A DNA stretch of 64,000 nt from Corynebacterium lubricantis DSM 45231 (GTDB lineage Bacteria; Actinomycetota; Actinomycetes; Mycobacteriales; Mycobacteriaceae): NCBI RefSeq assembly GCF_000379425.1, contig NZ_KB902184.1, forward strand, positions 1-64,000, read 5' to 3'. Both the position numbers and the translations under genes were made by a program. The notes below the pieces were generated by a model. It worked only from the letters and a program-made list of their open reading frames with translations. It made no database searches and had not been told where the DNA came from. Below, piece by piece: positions 8,662 to 17,079 of the stretch (position 1 is the stretch's first letter; every line of letters starts with the position of its first letter).

Positions 8662-10896
8662 CTACTTTTCAAAGATAGCGTACGCACTGTGTATATCAAT
8701 TCGCGTTTCTAGCCTCTTATTCTTAATTAGGTTGACCGCGGTGCAGTAAAAGTTATTTGGGAGATTAACAGACACTGAATAATTTCGAAGTCCGCGTTTG
8801 AGTCGAACGATCTGGTAAACGCCGATTTCAGGATCTTTGTGAACATTAAATCCTTCGACATCAATTACAGGAACTTCTGAACGTCCACCTGAAGTTTCTA
8901 AGACTAACGATAGTAATAAGTTCCTCGGATCGACGCCCGACCCTGCACGAATCGAAAACTCCAAATCAAAACTTTGCAATTTTTCCGATAAGCCTACAGT
9001 TAATTTGCGCCCCATTTTAGTTGGCTCATTTAAAAGTGCAATCTTGGATTGCGCACTTATAGAGTCGACCAAAACAGGGAATTCCTTTAGAAATTCAGCG
9101 CGGTCGGCTGCAGCACCAATACGAACGAGCTCTCTCTGCAACCTATCGATTGGATCAGCGATCACAGACCGATTCAATTCAGTGTCTTGCTGGCTATGCC
9201 TTAGCCAAAGGAATGCTGATGCTGTGGCATCAGTTATTACCGGTCCGAATCTATCCGCCGTTTTATGAGGTGCGACAGGCGGCTCGGTGATGGAGTGGTC
9301 TTCCTCTTTCTTCAAAATGCTAAGCATGCCGATGGAAATGAGGGGACGATACGCGTCTCTCACAAAGGAAACTTCCTCCTCATTCCAAATTGCGACATAT
9401 CCAGACGGCAAGCTAACGCGCATCCCTGCAAAACAGGGGTGAACATATTTTTCAATCATTCGGAAATAGTTCGCGCTCAAGATGTCATCATCATCAAGAC
9501 GAAACATTCCAACCGCTTCCCCAGGCTTACACCTATCCTCGAAAATGGAATATGCCATCTTCACATCATCACCGAGAGCTACTTCTTCAAGAACTACGAA
9601 CGAGAAGACCTCTTCAGCTTTAAGAAGTAGCTCTTTGTATTCTTGGGGCAAATTCTCTGAATAGCTAACCACGTGAACGAATCTGCTGTTTTCAGCGGCA
9701 CGAGCGATTTGAGGCAACGAAATGGTCAAGAATAACCGCGCTCGAGAAATCAGTCTTTCATCGGAGTACAAATACTCTAAGTATTCTTCAGTGCTATTAA
9801 ACCTTGATCCGTTGCTAGCCTTATAAGCCCCTGAATCTGGCATGAATACGCTAAACCGAGTGCTACCTATAATCAATGGTTTCTCAGAACCAACTTTTTT
9901 GGGAGCCTCAGAATACGCCATTTCATTTAGAAAGTCGTTGATCTTACGCAGTTCAGATAGTTTTTGATTCACTTTTGCCTCCAATTTGGATTGTGCAATT
10001 ATCTCAAGCACTTTTTCGCTCGGATTCGCTTCACTTAATTCAATTTCTGCTCGAGTAACTTGTAGATCCTCGAGTGATCTGAATCGGGTTGCAATTGCTT
10101 CAAGCCCGTCTGCCCAAGTTTCAGACTGGATCAGATACTTAATCAAAGCAGAGCGTTCTCTACCGGGCATTGCAATGTGTCCCTTACCCCAGTTGCCGAG
10201 AAACGACCAAACATTTGCACCGTGACCAAATTGGGCGATATAGGGTGCCATCTGGAAGCCGAAATAGTTTTCGTCCCCAATATTTTGGATATATAAGACC
10301 GTGTTGTCGACGCTACGTATTGAAAGCCCTTTAAGTTTCGCAAGCTCGCCGTACGACAAAGTGCCATAGAGTAGCTTCTTATTAACTCTAAAATTGGTCT
10401 TTCCCAGTAGAATGTTTACTCTAGGATTTACGACAAATGAGAGTGAATCGGGAAACAAGCTTCCGATTTTGAGAGCTGGAAACCCCCCACCCGAGACTCC
10501 AAAGAAAATCTTTCGTCCGTTTCCAACAAAATGCCGAACTATAGACTCGATCGATGAATGAAAGTCATGATCTTTATTTCCCATCATGTAATTGGTAGTA
10601 ATGGAGGAATCGTAGGCAACAGATGGATCTGCAAACGCTAACAGCGACATTCCATTTTTTGATGCAAACGTCCGGCCCTCAATTTTTGGGGCCTCCGAGT
10701 CATTGTTTGATGCCGAGGCAAAGCAAATCAAGGTGACGTCTGATTCACCTGATTCGTAAATAAAATCGACGATTTCATTGGCGACTGGATAGGTGTATAG
10801 GCCTGAAACCGTGGGGCACTCTAAAACATCGTCAACTGATTCCAAATAAAACTGCGGCAAGTCAGCGTATCGATCATAGCTTCGTAGACGTTCCAC
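8662..10896 (-). CDS. Alpha/beta-hydrolase and rhamnosyltransferase-like fusion
   Basis: 744 residues from GTG 10896 (GGAG five bases upstream). Residues about 30-260 resemble an Asp2-like alpha/beta hydrolase. The nucleophile elbow is FFGVSGGGFPAL (Ser135) and a late GKGHIAMPG (His240) is a candidate catalytic His. A helical linker (about 265-335) leads to residues about 340-590, which resemble the putative rhamnosyltransferase family (PF11316 type) with the acidic metal/donor motif RLDDDDILSANYF (466). A beta-rich C-terminal region (about 620-740) is unassigned. The fusion suggests an enzyme that adds a sugar and edits or deacylates the same glycan. It sits alone on the minus strand, convergent with the exporter. 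Family calls are by motif only. Confidence 0.6.
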   Translation of the reverse strand: MERLRSYDRYADLPQFYLESVDDVLECPTVSGLYTYPVANEIVDFIYESGESDVTLICFASASNNDSEAPKIEGRTFASKNGMSLLAFADPSVAYDSSITTNYMMGNKDHDFHSSIESIVRHFVGNGRKIFFGVSGGGFPALKIGSLFPDSLSFVVNPRVNILLGKTNFRVNKKLLYGTLSYGELAKLKGLSIRSVDNTVLYIQNIGDENYFGFQMAPYIAQFGHGANVWSFLGNWGKGHIAMPGRERSALIKYLIQSETWADGLEAIATRFRSLEDLQVTRAEIELSEANPSEKVLEIIAQSKLEAKVNQKLSELRKINDFLNEMAYSEAPKKVGSEKPLIIGSTRFSVFMPDSGAYKASNGSRFNSTEEYLEYLYSDERLISRARLFLTISLPQIARAAENSRFVHVVSYSENLPQEYKELLLKAEEVFSFVVLEEVALGDDVKMAYSIFEDRCKPGEAVGMFRLDDDDILSANYFRMIEKYVHPCFAGMRVSLPSGYVAIWNEEEVSFVRDAYRPLISIGMLSILKKEEDHSITEPPVAPHKTADRFGPVITDATASAFLWLRHSQQDTELNRSVIADPIDRLQRELVRIGAAADRAEFLKEFPVLVDSISAQSKIALLNEPTKMGRKLTVGLSEKLQSFDLEFSIRAGSGVDPRNLLLSLVLETSGGRSEVPVIDVEGFNVHKDPEIGVYQIVRLKRGLRNYSVSVNLPNNFYCTAVNLIKNKRLETRIDIHSAYAIFEK

Positions 10897-11085
10897 CTTT
10901 ACTCCATTCCAGCTTTTCTTTCCGACGAATAGAATCTCACTTGCGGCTTGAATTCATTCGAGATTCCTCGAACTAGCCATTCTCAACTTAGGCAATCTTG
11001 TAAGTCGATTTGATAACTACTACCTAATTGGGCAATTTGATGGATTATTCCAACGAAGCTACCAATTAATAGAAATTGCAGCTCC

Positions 11086-13737
11086 TTAAAGCCTAACGGC
11101 TCGAGTGCCAAATGCTTTTCGCTCTCCGCCGGTTTCTCTTTCGAAGTAAATTCTCACGCGATATATTCCGCTTTCTAATTCACTCCACGATGCAGTCCCG
11201 TCCTTAACAGATACCAACTTCCCCAATCGTTCTTTTCCGGAGATTAGCTGCGCCCAAACTCTTGTTTCTGGCTCTTTTGCCACCGCGACTCCAACACTTT
11301 TCGTTTTTGCATCACTTGAAATAGCATTTGGCAACACCGAGGAGTCGCTTCCAATTGAATTATTCAGATTCTCTAGGAAACCGCGAAAAACCCCGCCAAG
11401 TTCAGAATGGGTTGTACCTGGCAATAACAGGAGCTCCGGGGCATAACCCAACATATGCAGATCGTCAACCAGTGGGACAACATGATCCCGATAGTGATGA
11501 TCCCCTTTACCCACTAAAATAGAAACTTTTGTCGTCCTCGTTCCAGATTGCAAAAGCGTAAATGCCGTCTGGTTTAACCAACTAACGTCGGCGTCTGTAG
11601 TTCCGCCTGCAATGTAACGTAGGATATTTGGGTGAGGATTCTTCAGGAAGCTCCCAATCTTATACTGAGGCGCACCAACAAGAACTTGCCTTATTCCAAG
11701 AGTAACTCCGTGAAGAAGAGCTGCGCTTCCCCCTTTTGCAGTACCAATGGAAATAACGTCGTTAAAGGTCAAATTCAAGTCGTGGACGAGCTGTTTGATG
11801 AGGGACTGAACACTTCGAAATTCAGCCATGTTTCTGTTGCTGGCGAGGTAGTAGGACCCCTGGTCGCCAAAATCATCCAGGATGTAAACGACGGCACCCT
11901 TAAATTTTTTCATCGAAGCACGGTAGTTGTACGTAAAGTCGTACTTCTGTCCAACAGCGGTAAAGACGATGGCCAGTTCCTTAATTTGCTCATCGTCCCC
12001 AAAGTATTCAAATAAATAGTTAACCGGCTTTTCAGCAAAATAAGTCTGCCAATTTGACTGTGGTGTAATGCCTCTGTCAAGTAGTTTGAAGTTTTCAGAT
12101 CGAAGGTCCCACCGAATATCCAACGAATTTGCGCTAAATACGACTTCAATCGCAGATGCAGCTTTCGCTTCCCCCATCGTCGGAAATGTCCACCCTTGAA
12201 CATAAGGATGCCGCTGGCCAATCACGTGCCTTACTTGTGTTGGCGTGGCATCGAACCAAGTCAGCTCCCCCAATTTTTGGTCGTCGCTTCGGTCAAAGAT
12301 TTCTAAGCCATTGCCGCGCAAAATAGGTGTAGTGTCCTCTGGGATATGCCAAAGAAAAGTGTACTTACGCTCGTTCTGGGAGCGTACGCTATCGAAAATC
12401 TCAACTTGCCCGGGTGCCGAGTGGCCCTTGAAAACACGCCTACTCCATTCAACTCCCGGATACCGTGTAGTCGCACCTTTTACATCGAGAGTATCTGGGG
12501 TTGAATCGATATCTACCAAGTTAGTAGCAGCTTGACCGTCATCGACACGTGGTAGACCTTGATCGTCGACTAAAAGCGTATTGTGCGCTGCACTTGAGAA
12601 TCCATATTTCGTCAAAGGGTCAGAGTATTCGTAGCCATTTGGGCCGGCTTCTGAGATTAGTTCTCGTCCATTTGCAAAGTAATACACGCTCATTTCGTCA
12701 GAATGCTTATGGTAGTCAGCATTGTATGCCGCACTAAAAAATAAGTACTCTGCTTGCGGAGTCCAATCAGAACGGTACACACCGTAGCCACTAGTTGTAG
12801 AAACAAATGTTTTGGAAGCTGGGGGTGCAGAAATTCTTCCAAACGAATGAGCTGCCATCATCGTATTCTCGCCAAAAACGCTCCTCACCTGTGACTCTGA
12901 AATCACCCCAAGTTTAGTGTCGCTTACAGGCACAAAGTGATTTCGAGGAGTTAATGCGAACGCACCGTAATGATCAGCCTTTGCCTTAATCTCTTTAAGA
13001 TGCGCTAAGTTTGTTGTTTCGCCGATGGACTCGAGATACTGCACGACCTGACCGAGATATCGAGAAACCATAAGATGATAGGTCGGCGTGTTTTCTTGGT
13101 GAATTCCGTCTTCATCGAAGCATTCGTTAAAATACTGAATAAGTCGATTGACTGCCACACTGTGTGTCTCAAGACTATTCGAAGTGGTAATTCCATAGGC
13201 CTCCGCTACTAATATCGCAATGTTTTGAAACATCCCATGATTATTCTTGCCTGCGTAGAACTCCGAAGAAGCTAAGAGATTTACCTCATCTTTTATGAAC
13301 TCAAGGTACTCGTCAATTTTGAACAAAGAAGAACTAGCCATTACGGAATGGAAAAACACAACAAAATTGATCACGCGTTGTGCAGTAGTTTCATCATGGT
13401 AGGCCATGGTTGAGGTCGAGTTTCGATACTCTAAGCACCAGGTTTCAAACATTCTATTGAATTCGGTGGCAAGTGTCCTTGTTTCCGACTCATCTAAAAG
13501 ATTCCATGCCGCACCCCAATCACGGATGAAGAACCACCCATGCGTTTTTCTACCAAGACTGCGGGGAACTTGGCTTGACCAAAATTCTCCATTGTCGTAT
13601 GCAGCACTTGATGCAGGATCTAGTTGAAGATCTCCAGTTTCGAAATAATGTCGTACATTTTTCAATGCCACAGCGGGAGTCGGACGGGCTACAAACGACT
13701 CGACTGATTCTCGGTGACTCTCACTACTAAGGGGCAT
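11086..13737 (-). CDS. Heparinase II/III-type lyase fused to degenerate alpha/beta hydrolase
   Basis: 883 residues from ATG 13737 (AGGAAAA upstream). Residues about 60-300 form an alpha-helical toroid with NNHGMF (165) and GIHQENTPTYH (211). Residues about 340-580 match the heparinase II/III beta-sandwich: YHKHSDEMSVYYFANGREL (342) and AAHNTLLVDDQGLPR. This is the fold of lyases that cut uronic-acid-containing polysaccharides by beta-elimination. Residues about 600-800 form a CpsF/Asp2-like hydrolase fold with IGTAKGGSAALLHG, where the expected nucleophile Ser is Ala667, although Asp and His candidates (VGKGDHHY, PGTTHSELGG) remain. No signal peptide is visible, so it probably acts inside the cell or is released by an unknown route. 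It may trim or recycle the island's own polymer. Confidence 0.75.
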   Translation of the reverse strand: MPLSSESHRESVESFVARPTPAVALKNVRHYFETGDLQLDPASSAAYDNGEFWSSQVPRSLGRKTHGWFFIRDWGAAWNLLDESETRTLATEFNRMFETWCLEYRNSTSTMAYHDETTAQRVINFVVFFHSVMASSSLFKIDEYLEFIKDEVNLLASSEFYAGKNNHGMFQNIAILVAEAYGITTSNSLETHSVAVNRLIQYFNECFDEDGIHQENTPTYHLMVSRYLGQVVQYLESIGETTNLAHLKEIKAKADHYGAFALTPRNHFVPVSDTKLGVISESQVRSVFGENTMMAAHSFGRISAPPASKTFVSTTSGYGVYRSDWTPQAEYLFFSAAYNADYHKHSDEMSVYYFANGRELISEAGPNGYEYSDPLTKYGFSSAAHNTLLVDDQGLPRVDDGQAATNLVDIDSTPDTLDVKGATTRYPGVEWSRRVFKGHSAPGQVEIFDSVRSQNERKYTFLWHIPEDTTPILRGNGLEIFDRSDDQKLGELTWFDATPTQVRHVIGQRHPYVQGWTFPTMGEAKAASAIEVVFSANSLDIRWDLRSENFKLLDRGITPQSNWQTYFAEKPVNYLFEYFGDDEQIKELAIVFTAVGQKYDFTYNYRASMKKFKGAVVYILDDFGDQGSYYLASNRNMAEFRSVQSLIKQLVHDLNLTFNDVISIGTAKGGSAALLHGVTLGIRQVLVGAPQYKIGSFLKNPHPNILRYIAGGTTDADVSWLNQTAFTLLQSGTRTTKVSILVGKGDHHYRDHVVPLVDDLHMLGYAPELLLLPGTTHSELGGVFRGFLENLNNSIGSDSSVLPNAISSDAKTKSVGVAVAKEPETRVWAQLISGKERLGKLVSVKDGTASWSELESGIYRVRIYFERETGGERKAFGTRAVRL

Positions 13738-13992
13738 TATTTTCCTAATTGACTGGTTGTTAGAAATTAATAATTATACGTTTGGATTCTAATTGAGGAT
13801 CTGATTACGGATCTGGACAGAATCGCACATTATTGCAAGATATAGCTTCTCTAGCATTCGTAAATTAAAGACTAAGCTTCGTTGGTTGCACTAGTAGTAG
13901 GTGACCAAAAGAACTTTCGTCTCCAAGAACTACCAGTGAGGATCCGAACAGAATTAGATTCCGTTTTCATTAGAGGCTGTCGATTGATGCGA
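13738..13992. other. Intergenic stretch with one doubtful 32-codon frame
   Basis: 255 AT-rich bases lie between the lyase gene and the upstream glycosyltransferase. On the minus strand an ATG at 13970 opens a 32-codon frame ending at 13872, without a convincing ribosome site. The rest presumably carries the lyase promoter. I see no repeat or RNA structure that I would defend. Confidence 0.3.
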
Positions 13993-15531
13993 TTAACAAC
14001 CTCGATACATTTCAAGTAAAAGCTCGGCATTCTTCTGCCAAGTTCGATCGCTCACCCAACTGATGGAATCTTCACCTGGAACCTTTCCAAACGACTCTTC
14101 AATCGCCCTCGCTAACTCACTCCAATTATCCGCTTCGACGTATGTTGCGTGCCCTCCGGTGATTTCCCTAAGCGCAGGTAAATCAGAGGCTACGATGGGT
14201 ACTCCAAGTGCTTGAGCAATCAACGTTTTTATCGGTGTCACATTTTTTGTAACCTCTAGGCCTTTTCTTGGAACGGCGAAGACATCCAGTGCTGCGTACC
14301 ACTTCCATATTTCTTCAGGAGGTTTTCGCCCAGCAAAAATCACTCTTTGCGATATTCCTAATTCTCTTGCAAGTGACTCTAGTTGGGGTCTCGAATCGCC
14401 CTCGCCCACAATCAAACAATGTGCATCCTGTATTTTCTGAGCCGCAAATATCAGGCCGTCAAGACCTTCGTAATCCACCACAGAAGTTACGGCCCCAAAG
14501 ATTTGACCTTCTGGAAGCTCCAGTTCGGAGCGAATAGCCTCTCGATCGAACTTTCGACCAATAATCTCAGAATCTACCGCATTTGGGAGGACCGTGATTC
14601 GCTCGGGAGAAATTCCTCTTTCTACGATACGGCGCTTAGATAACTCACTCAGAGCGATTACATGACTTGCGGACAACATCGCCGAATCTTCTTGGCTTCG
14701 TGCCATTCCATAGAATTCCGATCGTTCCGCAAGTTCTTGATCTATTTCATCACGCTTTGAAAGCCAAGTATTTTCAAGTTCTCCTCGCACTTCATAAACC
14801 CACGGGATTTCCAGAATCTCAGCGGCGCGCGCAGCAACAATAGCATTCTTATAGTCCGTCGTCGTATGCAGTAAATCTGCACGAAACTTGCGGCCTTCGT
14901 CCACCAAAAGTTGTACTGCGAGGTCGTCTCGGCTTTGCAAACTCATCGGATATTGCCATGAAAGCATCCGAGAGTATTCAATTCCTTCAACTGTTTGCAC
15001 TCGGCCTTTGGGAAGTTTTCCCACCAGAACAGGGTATGCAAGACGCGTGACAGCACGCACCGCTACTCCTTTTCTGCTCAAAGCCTTGAGACTATTCTGA
15101 CTCCGCTGTGTATAACCAGACTGTGTAAATGGCAGACTATTCGTTAGCAGATAAAGAACTCGTGGTGCCTCTGTACCACTGTTGGATTTATTGATTACTT
15201 GGCCATTGGGAATGCGAACTTCCAGTTGCAGTATTTTTTCAATGGTTCTTCGTTTGCTAAACCTCTCTGAGGACCTGGATACATCTGCAATCTCTATAGC
15301 ACGCGAAAACTCTCCCAAATCTAGGAACCGTTTCATCTGACTTGGCTCACCACTATCAAATTTTGGAAGGAACGCACTCAATTTGGACACGAACGCACTA
15401 TTACTAGTTCGCAATCGTTCAGCGAACTGAACGTAGAGGTTTTTGGGATTCTCGCGCAGCATTCCATACATTGCGCTTCCAAGTAGTGAACCCATTTTGA
15501 GCCAATGCAAGAATGAATCACTCCGAGTCAT
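13993..15531 (-). CDS. Glycosyltransferase family 4 protein with N-terminal helical extension
   Basis: 512 residues. The start ATG overlaps the stop of the upstream glycosyltransferase as ATGA (15528-15531), so the two are coupled. Residues 1-120 are helical and of unknown role. Residues about 125-510 form a GT-B fold: SLPFTQSGYTQRSQ (133), YEVRGELENTW (about 248), LPNAVDSE (about 325), AVTSVVDYEGLDGL, and the donor-site stretch TPIKTLIAQALGVPIVASDLPALREI. The layout is like module 1 of the 1300-residue protein (same SGYT/SNGYST loop and YEVRG motif), so the two are probably paralogues using related acceptors. It is a cytoplasmic enzyme of the glycan island; donor sugar unknown. Confidence 0.85.
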   Translation of the reverse strand: MTRSDSFLHWLKMGSLLGSAMYGMLRENPKNLYVQFAERLRTSNSAFVSKLSAFLPKFDSGEPSQMKRFLDLGEFSRAIEIADVSRSSERFSKRRTIEKILQLEVRIPNGQVINKSNSGTEAPRVLYLLTNSLPFTQSGYTQRSQNSLKALSRKGVAVRAVTRLAYPVLVGKLPKGRVQTVEGIEYSRMLSWQYPMSLQSRDDLAVQLLVDEGRKFRADLLHTTTDYKNAIVAARAAEILEIPWVYEVRGELENTWLSKRDEIDQELAERSEFYGMARSQEDSAMLSASHVIALSELSKRRIVERGISPERITVLPNAVDSEIIGRKFDREAIRSELELPEGQIFGAVTSVVDYEGLDGLIFAAQKIQDAHCLIVGEGDSRPQLESLARELGISQRVIFAGRKPPEEIWKWYAALDVFAVPRKGLEVTKNVTPIKTLIAQALGVPIVASDLPALREITGGHATYVEADNWSELARAIEESFGKVPGEDSISWVSDRTWQKNAELLLEMYRGC

Positions 15532-16829
15532 GATTGAGTCACTTTAGAAATAAAATCATGGAGTGTCTTTGGTACAATCACTTCTCTTTCTTGCTTAACC
15601 CATTGAGCCCCCGCATCTCCGACATTGAGTAGATCAGGTTTCTTCACAAAGCTCTCCCAAAGCGCCGCTAATTCACGTGGGGATTCTGGACGTACGACAT
15701 GCCCGGCATCTAAACCATCAACTATTTTAGCTGTTTCCCCATCTGCTACTGCAGTGATGTGAAGTCCGATCGACATCAATTCATACGTTTTCGATGGGAC
15801 CGCTTTATTTAGCGCTGGCCAGTCCGTTAGATGGACAAGCGCAGTATCAGCCCAGGAATAGTGCGAATCAAGTTCATCAGCGGGATGTCGATACACAAAT
15901 TCAATGCTGCCAGGGATATCCCGGGCTAATTTTCGAAGCTCGGCTTTAGCAGCCCCAGCTCCAACAAAACGGAGGCGGATGCAAACTCCTTGGCTTAGTG
16001 CGATCCGAACCGCATTAATCGCATTCTCGAGATTTTGAGCTCGCCCAATTGTTCCAGCATATAGCACGTTCAAGGAATTCAACGGTCTTCCGCTTGTGGG
16101 TGATACCTTCATTCTGGTCAAGGGAGGAAATACATTCCTAATCACGACGCTGCATTGACAGTATGAATCCTTCGGATCAGCATGGCGCTGCTGCAGCTCC
16201 CTTTCTAGAGCTGCAGAAGTGACTATTAAACCAGATGCATATTTTAGTACTCCACGCAGTGCAACTCCAGTTAGTGCTTTCATTACTTGTAATGGCCCCA
16301 TCGAGAATACTTTCTCTCGGATAGAAGCTTTGCCAGTGCTTTTGTTCCAACGCGAAGATTCTCGAAGTAAATCTGGCCAGGCATCGCGCAAATCAATTAC
16401 GTATGGTTTTTTAAAACGCATCGACGCAAATGCTGTTACTACGGCAGTTGGTAGAGCCGGAACAGTTCCAATAATCAGATCTGGGGTATAGGAACTCATA
16501 GGCCCAGACCGCCTACTTATAACCCTCAATGCCCCTAAAGCCACGGCGGCTTGGTTTAAGATCTTCCGCGACAACGATTGACCTGCAGGAAAATATCCAG
16601 TCCGAAGTATTCGCTCACCCGAAGGACCTATGGTCAAGTCACTAGCGGAATTCATCTGCCTTTTCTTCCACCACTCGTTGAGCGCAATTTTCCGCTCATA
16701 GTGCGGAGGTGGTGCGATGACTGTTACCTCATGCCCGCTATCTACCAAGAGCTTAGACAGCCAAGACCATCTTCTCTGCGGGACTCCATTTTCAGGTGCC
16801 CAGTACTGGGAGATCACTAAAATATTCAA
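15528..16829 (-). CDS. WbuB-like glycosyltransferase family 4 protein
   Basis: 433 residues. The start is TTG (16829), judged from the family N-terminus ILVISQYWAPENGVPQRRW; the ribosome site is weak. It is a GT4 fold of the WbuB/WcaI type: IAPPPHYE (39), LIIGTVPALPTAVVTA (about 119), YVIDLRDAWPDLLRE (about 143), NVLYAGTIGRAQNL (about 255) and VPSKTYELMSIGLHI (about 345). Enzymes of this group transfer N-acetylated amino sugars such as FucNAc in O-antigen pathways. Here the nearby wecB/wecC make ManNAc-type donors possible, which is an inference. It is the first gene of the two-gene operon nearest the CAT tRNA. Confidence 0.85.
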   Translation of the reverse strand: MNILVISQYWAPENGVPQRRWSWLSKLLVDSGHEVTVIAPPPHYERKIALNEWWKKRQMNSASDLTIGPSGERILRTGYFPAGQSLSRKILNQAAVALGALRVISRRSGPMSSYTPDLIIGTVPALPTAVVTAFASMRFKKPYVIDLRDAWPDLLRESSRWNKSTGKASIREKVFSMGPLQVMKALTGVALRGVLKYASGLIVTSAALERELQQRHADPKDSYCQCSVVIRNVFPPLTRMKVSPTSGRPLNSLNVLYAGTIGRAQNLENAINAVRIALSQGVCIRLRFVGAGAAKAELRKLARDIPGSIEFVYRHPADELDSHYSWADTALVHLTDWPALNKAVPSKTYELMSIGLHITAVADGETAKIVDGLDAGHVVRPESPRELAALWESFVKKPDLLNVGDAGAQWVKQEREVIVPKTLHDFISKVTQS

Positions 16830-16918
16830 TAGTATCGCCCCGGATTAAAATTTAATAATCATTTACTTAAGAATTAATTACTGGGCAAAACAATAACATG
16901 AAAATCATGTAATTGACT

Positions 16919-16995
16919 TGGTGGGGCCAGCGGGGCTCGAACCCGCGACCAACGGATTATGAGTCCGCGGCTCTAACCGACTGAGCTATAGCCCC
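16919..16995 (-). tRNA. tRNA with CAT anticodon (elongator Met or Ile2)
   Basis: Full cloverleaf on the minus strand: acceptor GGGGCTA pairing with TGGCCCC (one G-T pair), D arm GCTC/GAGC, anticodon stem GCGGA/TCCGT with loop CTCATAA, T arm GCGGG/CCCGC with TTCGAGC, discriminator A and an encoded CCA. Anticodon CAT can be elongator Met or lysidine-modified Ile2. The sequence alone does not settle this; the TGGTC variable loop would fit Ile2. The initiator is excluded, since initiators have a mismatched first pair. It marks the edge of the AT-rich glycan island. Confidence 0.92.
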
Positions 16996-17029
16996 CAGTG
17001 CGCTGATTATAACCATTAGAGCCTGCACT

Positions 17030-17079
17030 GTTTAAACTCGGTCCCTGTTAATAAGGACAAGGACCGAAACTGTTTAAAC
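17030..17079 (-). terminator. Inverted repeat at the wecC stop codon
   Basis: GTTTAAACTCGGTCC (17030-17044) and GGACCG...GTTTAAAC (17061-17079) form an imperfect hairpin with GTTTAAAC ends, starting at the wecC stop codon. No T tract follows on the minus strand. It is either a structure-only terminator or an mRNA-stabilising stem between wecC and the tRNA gene. Confidence 0.4.

Noticed and set aside
13872-13970. 32-codon frame in the gap upstream of the lyase
   Set aside because: No convincing ribosome site or conserved feature; listed only as intergenic content.
17030-17079. GTTTAAAC inverted repeat as a site-specific recombination site
   Set aside because: No recombinase nearby and no matching copy at the left end of the island in this window; treated as a terminator-like hairpin.
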